A stretch of 64,000 nucleotides of DNA, taken from DASQYE01 sp036389315. GTDB taxonomy: Bacteria > Acidobacteriota > Blastocatellia > Pyrinomonadales > Pyrinomonadaceae. The DNA lies in assembly GCA_036389315.1 (NCBI GenBank), contig DASVQF010000029.1:1-64000 (forward strand). The letters run 5' to 3'. This document shows, one piece after another, positions 43,461 through 52,800 of the stretch. The translations under genes were made by a program, and so were the position numbers. The notes under the pieces are model-generated. The model was given only the letters and a program-made list of their open reading frames with translations, was not told where the DNA came from and ran no database searches. The first letter of the stretch is position 1. Each line of letters begins with the position of its first letter.

Positions 43461-45638
43461 ATGGTCTCGCGTCGTAAATTTCTCAAGAGCCTGATCGTCT
43501 CCGGCGGCTTGCTCTGTGGCGCGGACACTTTCCGCGCGTCTCAAGGGCGACGGCACAGGGCGTCGGACGCGATTGACCGCGCGGCTCTGGTCAATCGTCA
43601 TAGCCCTGTCGTCAGCAAGCTCGACCCGCTCTCTCCCTTGTCGCTCGGCAACGGCGAGTTCGCCTTCACCTGTGACCTGACGGGGCTGCAAACTATTTCG
43701 GGAGAGTACGAGAGTGCGATGCCGCTCTGCACCATGTCGCAGTGGGGATGGCACACTCAGCCTCCGCCTCCCGGCCTCGACCCCAAAGCATTGCGCCCGA
43801 CCGAGTATGACACTCACGGAAGGCCCGTCGGCTACTACACTCGCCAGGAAGGGCAGGGCGAGCTTTACAACTGGCTGCGCGAGAACCCACACAGGCTTCA
43901 CCTGGGCCAGGTGGGCCTGCGCCTGCTCGGCGCGGGCGAGCGAGAGATTCAAGCTTCGGACATCTCTGACGCAGAGCAAAGGCTTGACCTCTGGTCTGGC
44001 CTGATGACGAGCCGTTTCAAGCTCATGGGAAAAGCAGTCACGGTGCGGACGGCCGTTCACCCTTCGCTCGATTTGCTGGCCGTCTCTATTGAATCCAGCT
44101 TGATCTCCGAGGGAAGACTCGCCGTGCGCTTAGCCTTTCCTTACGGCTCGCCCACGATGCAGGCCGCAGATTGGGGACAAGCTGACAAGCACGGGTCTGA
44201 GATTACGAGTCAGACGAGCGGCGGCGTCTTGCTCCATCGAAGGCTCGACGCAGAAGAGTATTCGGTCGCGATCAACTGGACGAGCCCGGCACGTTTTTCG
44301 GCCGAGAAGGCCCATACCTTTCTGCTGGCTCCGACCGGAGGCTCCCGGTTGGACTTTACTGCTGCCTTCTCCGCGCGATCATGGAAGGGCTCGCGTGAAG
44401 CTTTACCCGGAGCGCAGGCGACCTTTGCCGCGAGCGCACGCCACTGGCGGCGATTCTGGACTGAAGGCGGCGCAGTAGAGTTGGCCCACAGCCGCGACCC
44501 GCGCGCGCAAGAATTGGAGCGGCGCATCATCCTTTCCCAATACCTCACGGCCATTCAATGCTCGGGCTCTCAGCCGCCGCAGGAGACGGGCCTGACCGTC
44601 AATAGCTGGTACGGCAAGTTCCATCTTGAGATGCACTGGTGGCACGCCGCGCACTTCGCGCTCTGGAATCGCCTGCCCCTGCTTGAGCGCAGCCTCGGCT
44701 GGTACGACTCCATTCTGCCGAGCGCGCGCGAGCGGGCAAGGTCACAGGGTTACACGGGCGCGCGTTGGCCCAAGATGGTTGGCCCAGACGGACGGGACAG
44801 CCCATCGCCGATAGGGCCGCTTCTCATCTGGCAGCAGCCTCATCCGATCTTCTACGCGGAGCTTTGCTATAAAGGGCGCAGGACGCGCAGCGTGCTGGAA
44901 CGCTACGCCCGGATAGTTTTCGAGTCTGCGGAGTTCATGGCCTCCTATGCCTTCTTCGAGCAGGCGCGAGGGCGTTACGTGCTCGGCCCTCCCGTCATCC
45001 CCGCGCAGGAGAACCATCCGCCGCGCGAGACCTGGAACCCGACATTTGAGTTGTCGTACTGGGCCCACGCCTTGAAGGTCGCGCAAAGCTGGCGCGAGCG
45101 TTTGGGGCTGCGCCGCAATGCCGTGTGGGACAGGGTGCTTAGCAATCTCTCGCCGCTGCCCGTGCGCGACGGAGTTTACCTGGCGCACGAGAACTGCCCG
45201 CAAACCTTCACAGAGCGGAACGAAGATCACCCGTCAATGCTCGGCGCTCTAGGGATGCTGCCCGGCGACGGAGTCAATAGAGAAGTGATGCGCCGGACTC
45301 TTCACAAAGTAATGCGGGAATGGCAGTGGGCCAAGACCTGGGGGTGGGATTATCCTTTGACGGCGATGACGGCCGCGCGATTGGGCGAGACGAAAGTGGC
45401 CGTTGACGCGCTGCTGATGCAGACGGAGAAGAATCGCTACTTGCCGAACGGCCATAACTGGCAGCGGCCGAATCTGCCCTGTTATCTGCCGGGCAACGGC
45501 GGTCTGCTCTACGCCGTGGCGTTGATGGCTGGCGGGTGGCAGGGCGCTCCCGACCGAGCTGCGCCGGGCTTTCCTGCGGACGGCTCCTGGACTGTGCGCA
45601 GCGAAAATTTGGGCCCAGTGCCGCTGCGGGCCATCTAA
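43461..45638 (+). CDS. Tat-exported six-hairpin glycosidase-like protein (GH65/GH95-like)
   Basis: The 725-residue protein has a twin-arginine signal (SRRKFLKSLIVSGGLL). The first 300 residues form a beta-sandwich-like region (LSPLSLGNGEFAFTCDLTG). The rest is a helical toroid with QETGLTVNSWYGKFHLEMHWW, a typical (alpha/alpha)6 phrase, and PAQENHPPRETWNPTFE, which carries plausible acid residues (Glu in QENH). GH65 and GH95 members have this layout, but I cannot assign either firmly. Use of the Tat route means it is folded before export. It follows the TonB receptor gene after a strong terminator, so it may be expressed separately. Confidence 0.75.
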   Translation: MVSRRKFLKSLIVSGGLLCGADTFRASQGRRHRASDAIDRAALVNRHSPVVSKLDPLSPLSLGNGEFAFTCDLTGLQTISGEYESAMPLCTMSQWGWHTQPPPPGLDPKALRPTEYDTHGRPVGYYTRQEGQGELYNWLRENPHRLHLGQVGLRLLGAGEREIQASDISDAEQRLDLWSGLMTSRFKLMGKAVTVRTAVHPSLDLLAVSIESSLISEGRLAVRLAFPYGSPTMQAADWGQADKHGSEITSQTSGGVLLHRRLDAEEYSVAINWTSPARFSAEKAHTFLLAPTGGSRLDFTAAFSARSWKGSREALPGAQATFAASARHWRRFWTEGGAVELAHSRDPRAQELERRIILSQYLTAIQCSGSQPPQETGLTVNSWYGKFHLEMHWWHAAHFALWNRLPLLERSLGWYDSILPSARERARSQGYTGARWPKMVGPDGRDSPSPIGPLLIWQQPHPIFYAELCYKGRRTRSVLERYARIVFESAEFMASYAFFEQARGRYVLGPPVIPAQENHPPRETWNPTFELSYWAHALKVAQSWRERLGLRRNAVWDRVLSNLSPLPVRDGVYLAHENCPQTFTERNEDHPSMLGALGMLPGDGVNREVMRRTLHKVMREWQWAKTWGWDYPLTAMTAARLGETKVAVDALLMQTEKNRYLPNGHNWQRPNLPCYLPGNGGLLYAVALMAGGWQGAPDRAAPGFPADGSWTVRSENLGPVPLRAI

Positions 45639-45662
45639 TTTGGAGCCTCGCCGAAGAAAGCA

Positions 45663-45691
45663 TTGACTTGTGTGGAGATTGTTGTTAATTA
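45663..45691 (+). promoter_or_regulatory. Sigma70-like promoter
   Basis: TTGACT and TAATTA are 17 bp apart and sit about 65 bp before the start of the metalloprotease-like gene at 45756. Confidence 0.55.
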
Positions 45692-45755
45692 GATTCAATC
45701 CCCAGGTGTTAGACGGGCCGTGTGAACTCGTAAGAACTATGGAGACGTTGACCCG

Positions 45756-46523
45756 ATGAAAACCGAGCCTATCCCTTACTTCTTTTTGCTGCTTTTTGCT
45801 TCGATCTGTTGTTTAGGGCTTCCGGCACAAGTCCGCGCCAGCGGGGGCGGCATCAAGGAGGTCATTCCCGATAAATACAGAGAGCGGTACGAGGTTTGGA
45901 AGAGCGATTTCCTCTACACTGAGACGGGCCGCAAGCAATGGGAAGAGTACGACCGAAACGCCGAGTTCACTTTGACGATCACGGTCTCCTGTAGTGATCG
46001 CAACGGCGCGGGCACGGGCAAGTACAAATGGAACGACGCGGGCCAACTGGTCGCGGCGACCATCACGTTGGGCTGCCGGATAGACGAAGGCTATCCCAAC
46101 CCTATCTATTATCCGGTCATGAACGCGCTCTCGCAGCGAGACCCCTCCTTCATCACCAACCGTCACATCCTGGCGGCGGCCAAGATCGCGCACGAGTTCG
46201 GGCACGTCAAGCAGGTGACGAGCATGGACGGCGCTCTCTACCGCCTTCAGAATCAGTTGATGCCCGTCTATAACAAGATACTCTTGACGAACGGTCGCAA
46301 CACGCACGACCCGAAACTCATCGAGCTGGCAAGACAGATGGGCGGCAACCCCGTCGAGATTTGGGAAGACCGCGAGTATTGGGGCGAGGCCAACGCCATG
46401 CTCTACCTGCGCGACCGCATCACAAAGGAGAGCGAGCAGCGGGCGCTTTTCGCCAGAATCATTCGCACGGTCGAGTCCTACGCGAAGAACTACATGGCTC
46501 GCTTTGACCAGATCGCTCAATAA
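45756..46523 (+). CDS. Exported HExxH metalloprotease-like protein
   Basis: The 255-residue protein has a signal peptide (FFLLLFASICCLGLPAQVRA). Residues around 147-157 read KIAHEFGHVKQ, an HEFGH zinc motif with Glu as general base; a downstream Glu in EDREYWGEANA could be the third zinc ligand, as in gluzincins. The region before it contains two Cys (SCSD, LGCR) that could form a disulfide. No close family is recognised. It has its own promoter. The site and export suggest a periplasmic peptidase, but activity is inferred. Confidence 0.65.
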   Translation: MKTEPIPYFFLLLFASICCLGLPAQVRASGGGIKEVIPDKYRERYEVWKSDFLYTETGRKQWEEYDRNAEFTLTITVSCSDRNGAGTGKYKWNDAGQLVAATITLGCRIDEGYPNPIYYPVMNALSQRDPSFITNRHILAAAKIAHEFGHVKQVTSMDGALYRLQNQLMPVYNKILLTNGRNTHDPKLIELARQMGGNPVEIWEDREYWGEANAMLYLRDRITKESEQRALFARIIRTVESYAKNYMARFDQIAQ

Positions 46524-46564
46524 TCACCAGTTCGTCCAGCAACATGAGCCTTAACAGTGTGGCT

Positions 46565-46795
46565 GTTACCGTCCCCAGCGCCAACGTTCCCGTCCCCCGT
46601 CCGGGCGTTCATGTCCCCCACTCGACGGTTCCAGTCCCCCACGCCGTTGTTCCAGGGAACAGCGCCAGTGTTCCTGTTCCACACTCGACTGTTCCAGGGA
46701 ACCGTGGCGCTGTTCCCGTCCATTGTCACACCGTTCCCGTTCCCCGTGGCATGGGGGACGGGAACGACGCTGGCGTGGAGTCCCCCCTTTATCAC
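46565..46795. repeat. Minisatellite of eleven degenerate 21-bp units
   Basis: Unit starts fall every 21 bases from 46565 to 46775. Most units begin GTTCC or GTTC followed by a C-rich half, for example GTTCCAGGGAAC at units 5 and 7 and GTTCCCGT at units 2, 8 and 9. Because 21 is divisible by three, several frames on both strands stay open and encode heptapeptide repeats, such as VPVPHST on the plus strand. It occupies the spacer between two convergent genes. Units 9-10 can also fold into a hairpin (46732-46766). Confidence 0.8.
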
Positions 46796-46846
46796 GGCTA
46801 AGTTCAAGAGCCCGCTGGGCTTCCCATTTCCAGCCCTGGTTCTCCG

Positions 46847-48409
46847 CTAGCGCCTGCCGTCCGTCGGGCCGGGCCAGTCGTCCGTGCGGAAAGGCGAGGC
46901 CGGGAGCCCTGAGTCGTTGGTCAGGTTCGGGTGCTTCGGGTTGTTGTTGAAAGCGTAGCGGACGGCTACCGGGTGCGGCACGTCCGCAGACCAGACCTCC
47001 ACGCGGTTGCGCCCGACAATCCTGGCCTGGGCCCAGCGCCACTGACGATCAGCGCCCGCGATGGCGAACTCTTCCAGGCGGTCGCCGTCAAGTATCCTCA
47101 ACCCCTGGCCCACGTCGTCGAACGTGAGGACTATTTTCGAGCCCTCTGTTTTAGCCGCCCGAAACATCGGCCCAGACCTCGCTATCTTCCGTCCGTAGAC
47201 ATCTGACAGGGCCCAGCGAGCCATGCGCTTGCCGACATCCAGCTTGTTCTGAGGATGAATGTCGTGGGCCTCGCCTATGTCAATCGTCACTATGAGGCCG
47301 GTATTTGGAGTATTGACGGCGGTGCGTCGCTGTGCCTCGCGGATGTGGCTCCAAGCTTCGTCGGCCAGTTCCGGTTTGGGGTCACGATAGTTAGGCAACT
47401 GGACTATGCCGAAAGGAAAGTCGCCCTCGCCCCAACGCTCGCGCCAGGCCCTTATCATCGTCGGCAGCAAAGTGCCGTATTGCTGGGCCCGCTCTTCGTT
47501 AGACTCGCCCTGATACCAGATTGCGCCGCGTATGAAGAAAGGAATTAAAGGCGCGATCATCCCGTCGTAGATCGAGGAGGCTATGCGATACTCGCGCAAG
47601 GCGTCGGGCACGGAAGGCGAGGGGCGCGGCTTTGCGCCTTCCGCGCGGGCTTGGTCTGCGCGCGCTCGCCACTCTTTCAACTGCTCTGCATATTCGGCGC
47701 GCACGCGCTCCCTTTCGGCATCCCAGATTTTCGTTCGCTCGACGGTCGGCTTCAGCTCGGGAGAGGCGAGCAGGTATTCGACGGGCGTCCAGGCTTCGGC
47801 CTGCGAGCCGCCGTAGGACGAGTTGATGAGCCCGATGGGCACGCGCAGCTCCTTCAAAAGCTCGACGCCGAAGTAGTAACCGGCGGCGGAGAACTCCTTG
47901 ACGGACTCGGGCGAGCAGGGCTGCCAGGTGGCGAGCGGAGGCGGCTTGTGCTTGAAAGCGACCTGGCGGCTGACGTTGAAGAGACGGATGAGCGGATAGT
48001 TGGCCGCAAGCTGCGCCTCTGCGCCCCCGGCCGTCTCGCTCAAGAGGCGCTGCATATTGGATTGCCCGGCGACGAGCCACACTTCTCCGATCAGAATGTC
48101 CTTCAGCTCGACTGTGTTCTTGCCCCGTATGGTCATCGTGGCCGGAGTCTCGCTGGCCTTGAGCGGTGAGAGATTGACGCGCCAGTTGCCCGCAGCGTCG
48201 GCCGTGGCCTTCTTCGTCTGGTTGGCGAAGCGCACGGTCACGACCTCGCCCGCGTCCGCCTTGCCCCAGATGGGCAAGGCGTGCTCGCGCTGCAAGACCA
48301 TCCCGTCGCTCAACACGTCCGGCAGCGAGACGTTGGCCCAAACGGGGACAGCCGTCACAAAGGTCAGCGCGGCTATGGCTGCGATGAAGAATCCGCTTCT
48401 GATTTTCAT
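46847..48409 (-). CDS. Sialate O-acetylesterase-like SGNH esterase, exported
   Basis: The 520-residue protein has a signal peptide (FFIAAIAALTFVTAVPVWA). An N-terminal beta-sandwich segment is followed by the SGNH core: Ser117 in VAGQSNMQ, Gly/Asn motifs in INSSYGGSQAEAW, IWYQGESNEE, and the Asp-His pair in EAHDIHPQNK. Enzymes of this family remove O-acetyl groups from sialic acid or, more often in plant-glycan loci, from pectin or xylan. It begins 18 bp after the PL22 lyase stop, so it probably deacetylates the lyase's substrates. The gene ends beside the 21-bp repeat array. Confidence 0.9.
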   Translation of the reverse strand: MKIRSGFFIAAIAALTFVTAVPVWANVSLPDVLSDGMVLQREHALPIWGKADAGEVVTVRFANQTKKATADAAGNWRVNLSPLKASETPATMTIRGKNTVELKDILIGEVWLVAGQSNMQRLLSETAGGAEAQLAANYPLIRLFNVSRQVAFKHKPPPLATWQPCSPESVKEFSAAGYYFGVELLKELRVPIGLINSSYGGSQAEAWTPVEYLLASPELKPTVERTKIWDAERERVRAEYAEQLKEWRARADQARAEGAKPRPSPSVPDALREYRIASSIYDGMIAPLIPFFIRGAIWYQGESNEERAQQYGTLLPTMIRAWRERWGEGDFPFGIVQLPNYRDPKPELADEAWSHIREAQRRTAVNTPNTGLIVTIDIGEAHDIHPQNKLDVGKRMARWALSDVYGRKIARSGPMFRAAKTEGSKIVLTFDDVGQGLRILDGDRLEEFAIAGADRQWRWAQARIVGRNRVEVWSADVPHPVAVRYAFNNNPKHPNLTNDSGLPASPFRTDDWPGPTDGRR

Positions 48410-48427
48410 AGCCGGAGCCTTTCCGGG

Positions 48428-49702
48428 TCAGCGATTGACCTGGCTGGTCGTGTTGGCCGCTTTCTCAATCTCGACCGCGAAGACGTGCGTGGGCCCAAGC
48501 ATGTTGGAGCGAAAGACCAGCCATTTCATATCCGGCGTGAAGGTCACGTTCGGCTCCAGCCCGTAGTTGTGCTTCGAGAGGTTGACCAGTTTTTCTGCCC
48601 GGAATCTTCCGGGCTTAATCAGCTCCTTAGCGTTTGCGAGCGCCCCGTCGGTTCTGTCCGGCAACATTTCAGGCCGGAACAGGTATATCCACTGGCCGTT
48701 GCCGGGCGCGGCGACGCTGTTGGGCCCACCTCCGTCGCCTGCGAAGAGCTTACCGTCGGGCGACACGTTGTAGTGTACAGACCACTCGCTGCGCTCAAGG
48801 TGATACCAGATGCGCTCGCCCGTCTGGACATTGTAGCCCGCAAGCCAGAAGACCTCGCCGCGCGGCGTCTGCAAGTCGTACCAGATCATCCGTCCGTCAG
48901 CGCCGAAGAACTCGTGGCCCGCGATCTCCATGTTCATCGTGCGCGGGTGAATCTGTTTGAGCCCCGTCCCGTCCGTGCGAATAATCCAGGTGCGGTCTAC
49001 CTTGTGCCACGGGCCTTCGTGGCAGAACATGATGAGCGCGGGGTCTGTCGGCGAGAACTGTATGTGGTTGAGCCAGTCCGTCGAGCGGTGGATGGTTTTC
49101 ACCTCGCCCGTCTTGGCGTTCAAGGTGAAGAGCTGCATCGGAACGCGCGCGGCGAGGCGTCGCTCCATCCACTCTCCCTTGCCCGGATAGCTGTCGCCGT
49201 TTGGGCCCTCCGGCCTCTGAGGCAGAGGCGGCTGGCCTTCTGTCATAGCCCCGACAAAGAGCGTCTCGTCCGCGTTGATGTTAGTGACCATCCCCTTCGG
49301 AGGAAGCTTGACGATCTCTTTCGTCGCGTGCGTCTTGAGGTCAACCGCGTAGATCGTGCGGTCACGGACGTAGTAAGCCAGCCCCGTGCGCCTGCCTGTC
49401 GTTAGGAGATTGACTCTCCCTTCAACCACCTTCTCGATGGCGCGCGTCTTGAGATTGATGGTCGAAAGCCCCGTGGGCGTGGTGATGATGAGCTTCTCGC
49501 CGTCCGGCGTGTAGGCGTTCTGGTGAAAGTATAGGCTCTGAGAGCCGGGCTCGTCCGAGAGGCGTATGACGCGGTGGCCTGTGTCCGGGTCTATCCATTC
49601 ACGCGGAAGTTCCTTGCTCTGTGTTTGCGCCCTGACGGGTATCAAGGCGAAAAGCGAGAAGAAGAGGATTAAAGCGATGGGCCCATAGAATCTGTGAATC
49701 AT
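48428..49702 (-). CDS. ogl: PL22 oligogalacturonate lyase-like protein, exported
   Basis: The 424-residue protein has a signal peptide (ALILFFSLFALIPVRA). A seven-bladed propeller follows with the family phrases DPDTGHRVIRLSDEPG, FHQNAYTPDGEKLI, NHIQFSPTDPALIMFCHEGPW and AGHEFFGADGRMIWYD; the conserved His residues coordinate metal or act in catalysis. PL22 enzymes split short oligogalacturonides by beta-elimination, a step of pectin breakdown. Classical Ogl is cytoplasmic; this one carries a signal peptide. AAGGGAG precedes the ATG. It lies between the TonB receptor and acetylesterase genes on the same strand. Confidence 0.88.
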   Translation of the reverse strand: MIHRFYGPIALILFFSLFALIPVRAQTQSKELPREWIDPDTGHRVIRLSDEPGSQSLYFHQNAYTPDGEKLIITTPTGLSTINLKTRAIEKVVEGRVNLLTTGRRTGLAYYVRDRTIYAVDLKTHATKEIVKLPPKGMVTNINADETLFVGAMTEGQPPLPQRPEGPNGDSYPGKGEWMERRLAARVPMQLFTLNAKTGEVKTIHRSTDWLNHIQFSPTDPALIMFCHEGPWHKVDRTWIIRTDGTGLKQIHPRTMNMEIAGHEFFGADGRMIWYDLQTPRGEVFWLAGYNVQTGERIWYHLERSEWSVHYNVSPDGKLFAGDGGGPNSVAAPGNGQWIYLFRPEMLPDRTDGALANAKELIKPGRFRAEKLVNLSKHNYGLEPNVTFTPDMKWLVFRSNMLGPTHVFAVEIEKAANTTSQVNR

Positions 49703-49720
49703 GATGCGCTCCCTTCAGCA

Positions 49721-49755
49721 AAGAGGGCGGCGGCCCGAAAGCCGACCGCCCTCTT
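49721..49755 (-). terminator. Hairpin between TonB receptor and PL22 genes
   Basis: AAGAGGGCGG pairs with CCGCCCTCTT over 10 bp, with extra GGC/GCC pairing inside. It is 54 bp after the receptor stop and could attenuate expression of the downstream enzymes. There is no long T run. Confidence 0.55.
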
Positions 49756-49808
49756 CTGTGTTGTGTCGAATCGCCAGCGCCGGGTATCGAAAGCTCGTTC
49801 TTCTCCGT

Positions 49809-52800
49809 TTAGAAGAAGATTCTGATCCCGAACTGGATGTAGCGCGGCTGCTGAACCTCGCGCAGCGTGCCGAAGTTTGTGTCGTAGGTCTGCCGCAGGC
49901 GATAGAGCCTGAAGCCTTGTAAATTTCTGATGTCGAACGCCAGCGGGCTGGTCGTGGCGAAGCCTTCCGGCAGCCGTGTGTGGAAGAAATCCAGCGGCAG
50001 CGCGCCCGTCGAGAGTCGAACGGCATCCACGTTGGCGCGTATCTGTGCCAGCGTCGGGATGATCGCATTGACCGGGCGATTCTGCGCATCCACAGGTTGC
50101 AGCGGTTGGCCGTTGGCCGTCGCCCAGGCATTGTAATCGGCCGCCGTAATCACGACGGGCGCGGCCGCCTGCACCGCTCCGTTAATAACCAGCGACTCAT
50201 TAGTCAACTCCGTCGGGAATGTGCCGAGGCCCGGCGGCGTATTGCCGATGTTGGTGAAGCGGAAGTTCGGGTGGTTGAAGGCGTTGATAAAGTCCACCCT
50301 GAAGTTGATGCGCCGCCTCCCTTCCTTATCGAAGACGGGCCACGGGAAGTCCTTCGAGAGCGAAAAGTCGAAGTACTCCTGACGCGGCGGACGAACGTCT
50401 AGCGAGCGGGGAGCGTTGCCCAACCGCCCCTTGACCGGACGCATAAACGCTGCCGGATTGATGAAGGGCTCGCAGGCGTTGCCGACCATGCACTTCGGAT
50501 CCCAGCGCGGATTCTTCAACGGCACGCCTTCGACCAAGTCCGGCCTGACCACGCGGTTGAGACTTGAGCTGCCCAGTTTGTTCGGGTCTGTGATGAAGGG
50601 CAGGAACGGAGTCCCGCCCGGCATACGGAAGACACCCGACATAGACCAATTTCCGAAGAGCACATTGACTATCCCGGGCGCACTGCTCAGGAAGCGGCGT
50701 CCGCGACCGATGGGCAAGTCCCAGATAAAGGTCGAGCTGAAGTTGTTCTTGATGTCGTAGGTCGAGAGAGAGCGATCAAGAAAACGGGGCGCGCCCAGTG
50801 AGACCTGTCCGGCGACGCTGCCCGTCGAGAGCACACGCGTATCAGGGCTCGCGTCCGATGCGTCGTCAATAGACTTGCCGTAAGTGTAGTTGGCCGTCAG
50901 CGTCAAGCCACGACGCACGCGGCGACGCACGTCTATGTAGACGGCGTGCCGGATGCTGTTGGCCGAAGGATCGAAGAAACGGTTGAGGCGGTCGAAGCCG
51001 AAGAAGGGCGTCACCACACTGCCGCGATTGATGGTCACGACCGCTCCGAGCAGATTCCTGCGCCCCAGTGGATCGGTGAAGTTAGTCGTCGCATCCAGCC
51101 CGTTCGCCTCCAGGCTGGAGATAAAGTTCAGGTCGCGCGTGTTGAGATTGACGAGCGGCATGTAGAGGTGCGTCCCCTTGTTGCCGACGTAAGCCAGTTC
51201 GACCACGGTGTTTCTCATTGGCTCGAACTGTATAGAGAGGTTCCAGTTCTGCGAGTACGGAACCTTGCCGCTGCCGGACGAAAATCCTGTGTCGGCAAAG
51301 GCCGGAATGCCTATGCTGTTGAGAAAGACCAGTCCCTCCGAATTAGTGCCGAGCAGAGTATTGAGCGGCGTCGCGTTGCCCTGTAACGGCGGGTTGGTAG
51401 AGAGGCGCACGGGCTGCACCACGTCCGCCGTGCCGCTCGACGCGCAGGGCGGGGTGGGACAGGCGGCAGTCACCGTCGTCGTCAGCACGGTGCTCACTGT
51501 TGTAAAGCCGCCGAAGTCCGGGTTGGGCGAGCGGTTGTTGCCCGTAATGGGCGCGTGCGAAATGCCGTAGCCGCCGCGAACGACGAGCGACTTGCTCTCG
51601 GTGTTGAAGCCGAAGATATTCATCTTCGGGCTCCAGGCGAAGCCGAAGCGCGGCTCAATCCCAGTGTAGTCTATGGGCGTGATATAGCGTGAGCGGCCCC
51701 CCTGACCGGCGAAAGCAAAGGCCGGAATGACGGCCGTGGTCGGCACGCTGGCCGGTATCGGAGCGGTCGCCGAAAAACCCAGCCCCGTCGCCGTCGCGCG
51801 CCTTTGCGCGTCGGTCAACGTCACGGTCTGCGCCAGGTCTGGCCGGAACACGCCCTGAAGGTTGTTCTTCTCCGTGCGCGGATACTGAAGCGAATAGCGC
51901 ACGCCCAAGTTGAGCGTCACGTTGGGCTTCACCTTCCAGTCGTTCTGAACGAAGAAGGCGTAGCTCTTCCACTGGTAGTTGTAATCGAGCAGCAGCGGAC
52001 GAACGTCCACGGCGTTGGGCACGCCGAGCAGGAAGCTGGCCAGGTCGTTGCCGCCATTGGCGAGGCCCGTGCCACGGTTGTTGCTCGTGTTAACTGTGCG
52101 GAACTGCCAGCGGCCTCCGGCCGCCGCGAAGAAAGGCGTAACTTGCAGCCGCGCGTCGCTGATGTCTGTGCCCATCTTCCAGGTCATGTCGCCGCGCGTC
52201 CAGTAGAGAATGTCTGAAAGGTTGTAGCGCGTCTCGACGTTGAAGTTGTTGGTCGAGCCGCCAGCGCCGAGGTCTGCGTTGACGTAGCCGTTGTCCTGCG
52301 TCAGGAAAAAGAGCGGAATGCCGCCCTGCGTGAGTGCCGGCAAACCGTACTCGCGGGCGAGGCTTCGGCCCCCTTTGATCGAGAACTCCGGCGAGAAGTC
52401 CTCGCTGAAATTACCCTTCGTGTAGTTGAGCCGCAGGTCGTTGACCATCGTCGGCGAGATGATGTTGTTGAAGGTCAAAAGCATCTGCTGGGCATCGCTG
52501 TAGACGCCCGTGTTGCCGTTCACGTCGTTGCCCGCGCCACGGATGCCGATGGCGGGCGTCTTCGTATAGCGGAAGTTCGACTTGAAATTGTTGGTGAAGT
52601 TGTGATCGAGCCTGAGCGTGTAGCGCGTCTCGTTCTGCGTGACGGAACGCGTCAGGATGAAGTTCCTGACCAGACCCGCGTCGTCAAAATAATCGCCCGG
52701 AGCAGGCATCAGGTCGTTCAAGAGCCTCAGGGCGGTCGGGTCAAGGTAAGCGCGCGGGATGATGTTCAAGCCCTGCGGATTGCTCGGCGTCGCGCGCGAC

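Noticed and set aside
46565..46795. CRISPR array
   Set aside because: Units are contiguous 21-mers without spacers, degenerate, and there are no cas genes.
46544..46801. Plus-strand ORF of heptapeptide repeats and the overlapping minus-strand ORF
   Set aside because: The open frames follow from the 21-bp repeat period, and no ribosome site or signal supports translation.
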